A stretch of DNA of 7,600 bases, taken from assembly GCA_020628755.1 (NCBI GenBank), contig JAHDEQ010000199.1, positions 1-7,600 on the forward strand. Direction: 5' to 3'. Each line of letters begins with the position of its first letter. Positions within the stretch are counted from its first letter, which is position 1. Source of the stretch: Saprospiraceae bacterium. Lineage in GTDB: Bacteria; Bacteroidota; Bacteroidia; Chitinophagales; Saprospiraceae. Both the position numbers and the translations under genes were made by a program. Shown here one piece after another: positions 6,916-7,600 of the stretch. The notes beneath the pieces were generated by a model that was given only the letters and a program-made list of their open reading frames with translations, ran no database searches and was not told the origin of the DNA.

Positions 6916-6923
6916 CAAAGTTA
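6916..6923 (-). promoter_or_regulatory. Candidate -7 promoter element for the 2OG oxygenase gene
   Basis: Read on the minus strand this is TAACTTTG, an exact match to the Bacteroidota -7 consensus TAnnTTTG. It is 35 nt upstream of the ATG at 6880, which would leave a 5' leader of about 25-30 nt. No TTG is found at the ideal -33 distance. It lies in the 6881-6942 gap shared with the divergent plus-strand gene, for which I see no comparably good box. Confidence 0.45.
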
Positions 6924-6942
6924 AGATTTTTAAACATTTTTT

Positions 6943-7011
6943 ATGACCAGCAATATAACAAAAGAAAGTTATCGAGATTTAGATTGGAGTTCTGTTCGCT
7001 TTTACTCCTAG
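6943..7011 (+). other. 22-codon ORF: possible leader peptide or frameshifted N-terminus of the next gene
   Basis: ATG at 6943 opens a 22-codon frame (MTSNITKESYRDLDWSSVRF, then YS and stop) ending at TAG 7009-7011. Only one base separates this stop from the ATG of the basic-tail gene at 7013, which is in the +1 frame. The frame of the following gene is open upstream to 6983, and the overlap contains a TTTT run (7000-7003). Removing one T would join the two as ...SSVRF-TPR-MIDKM..., a 199-residue protein. So this may be the true N-terminus broken by a sequencing error, mutation or programmed shift. Alternatively it may be a coupled upstream ORF, or chance. Confidence 0.35.
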
Positions 7012-7012
7012 A

Positions 7013-7543
7013 ATGATTGATAAAATGTGCATTGGATTGATGGGCTTCTTTAATGGTAATATGGCAAATGCCTTTATTACATTATGGACAACACCTTATA
7101 TTTACGATTTTTTCTTACAAAAACAACTCATTGATTCTGCTACTTTTGACCGACTGATGACCTATTATCGTTTTATTAGACGAGAAATGCTACGCATCAA
7201 AAGTCATACTTTATGGCAATTTAAAGCCTTGACAGAATGGAATAAGCCCAATTTTATTTCTGCTGAACAATGGCAAAAAGAACAAGAATTATTTCGTGAT
7301 AGCATCAATTACTCAGCAAAAGAAAGCAAAGAAAAAGTCATTGCTTTTATATCTTCTTTAGAAGCTCTGCCTGCTAGTGCAAAACCACCACAAGAAAAAG
7401 CTAATCCAATGTTTGAGGTATTTTCACCATCACCAAAATCAAAATCAGCTAGTGGTAATAGCTCAAGAAACATCGCTCGGAAAAAACGGAAAAAACGACC
7501 TAAACCAACTCGCAAAAAAGTAAAACGAAAGAAAAGAAAATAA
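7013..7543 (+). CDS. Uncharacterised protein with highly basic C-terminal tail
   Basis: I do not recognise a family. The 176 residues fall into three parts. Residues 1-118 are mixed and probably helical, rich in aromatics (TLWTTPYIYDFF at 23-34, MTYYRFIRREML at 49-60, WQF and WNKPNF around 68-81) and have no clear membrane helix. Residues 119-155 are a low-complexity Pro/Ala/Ser/Lys linker. Residues 156-176 are an extreme basic tail in which 17 of 21 residues are K or R. Such a tail suggests binding to nucleic acid or another polyanion, in the manner of histone-H1-like bacterial tails, but the folded part gives no support for a specific role. The start is uncertain: the frame is open upstream to 6983 without an ATG, and a 22-codon ORF ends one base before this ATG, so the N-terminus may be longer by a frameshift. 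It is divergent from the 2OG oxygenase. Confidence 0.65.
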   Translation: MIDKMCIGLMGFFNGNMANAFITLWTTPYIYDFFLQKQLIDSATFDRLMTYYRFIRREMLRIKSHTLWQFKALTEWNKPNFISAEQWQKEQELFRDSINYSAKESKEKVIAFISSLEALPASAKPPQEKANPMFEVFSPSPKSKSASGNSSRNIARKKRKKRPKPTRKKVKRKKRK

Positions 7544-7554
7544 GGACTTTTACC

Positions 7555-7600
7555 CTACTCTGGCAAGTCCTCCCCTTCCATCCAAGGCGCACCTGCCTTT
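7555..7600 (-). CDS. Possible 3' end of a minus-strand gene (partial)
   Basis: On the minus strand the edge of the window reads KAGAPWMEGEDLPE followed by TAG (7557-7555). The composition (acidic, W/M/P-containing, higher G+C than the flanking intergenic DNA) looks like a genuine protein C-terminus rather than non-coding DNA. Another minus frame (ending at TAA 7552-7550) reads a Gly/Arg-rich peptide that looks less natural. With only 14 codons the family cannot be named. If real, the gene converges on the basic-tail gene with about 11 nt between stops. A weak inverted repeat AGGACTT/AAGTCCT (7543-7549, 7565-7571) spans the junction. Confidence 0.4.
   Translation of the reverse strand, partial: KAGAPWMEGEDLPE

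Noticed and set aside
7309..7515. Minus-strand open frame (Phe/Gly-rich) antisense to the basic tail
   Set aside because: Its Phe/Leu-rich sequence is the mirror of the Lys/Arg codons on the plus strand. There is no independent support.

Overview
The window most likely comes from a Bacteroidota (Flavobacteriia/Saprospiria-like) chromosome. The DNA is AT-rich and genes are closely packed. Starts lack a Shine-Dalgarno sequence: the leaders are A/T-rich. Two upstream regions carry the Bacteroidota-type -7 box TAnnTTTG (145-152 on +, 6916-6923 on -). The protein sequences also fit this phylum. This assignment is inference; no rRNA or other phylogenetic marker is present.

Layout. (1) 157-3867, plus strand: a likely operon of a class I SAM methyltransferase, the M20C dipeptidase PepD, a UPF0158-Rid domain fusion, and QueE (7-carboxy-7-deazaguanine synthase, queuosine pathway). 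The first three genes are 4 and 15 nt apart. The 77-nt gap before queE is filled exactly, from stop codon to start codon, by a 20-bp-arm inverted repeat with 8-bp tandem repeats inside it. (2) 3864-4558: a small CDGSH [2Fe-2S] protein on the minus strand, tail to tail with queE (4-bp overlap) and divergent from a four-helix DUF1761 membrane protein. (3) 4565-4597: a perfect 15-bp hairpin that probably terminates both the DUF1761 gene and the convergent 754-residue gene. (4) 4616-6880, minus strand: a large 2-oxoglutarate/Fe(II) dioxygenase with an intact HxD...H...R site and a long uncharacterised C-terminal half. (5) 6943-7543, plus strand, divergent from the oxygenase: an unrecognised protein with a very basic C-terminal tail. 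It is preceded by a 22-codon ORF in another frame that may be its N-terminus separated by a one-base frameshift. (6) 7555-7600: possibly the last codons of a minus-strand gene running off the window.

Most genes are housekeeping or accessory metabolic genes: peptide turnover, tRNA modification and Fe-S or 2OG chemistry. I see no mobile element, CRISPR array, tRNA, rRNA or recognisable defence system. The least explained parts are the structured repeat before queE, the UPF0158-Rid fusion whose Rid domain lacks the catalytic arginine, and the oxygenase/basic-protein divergent pair.
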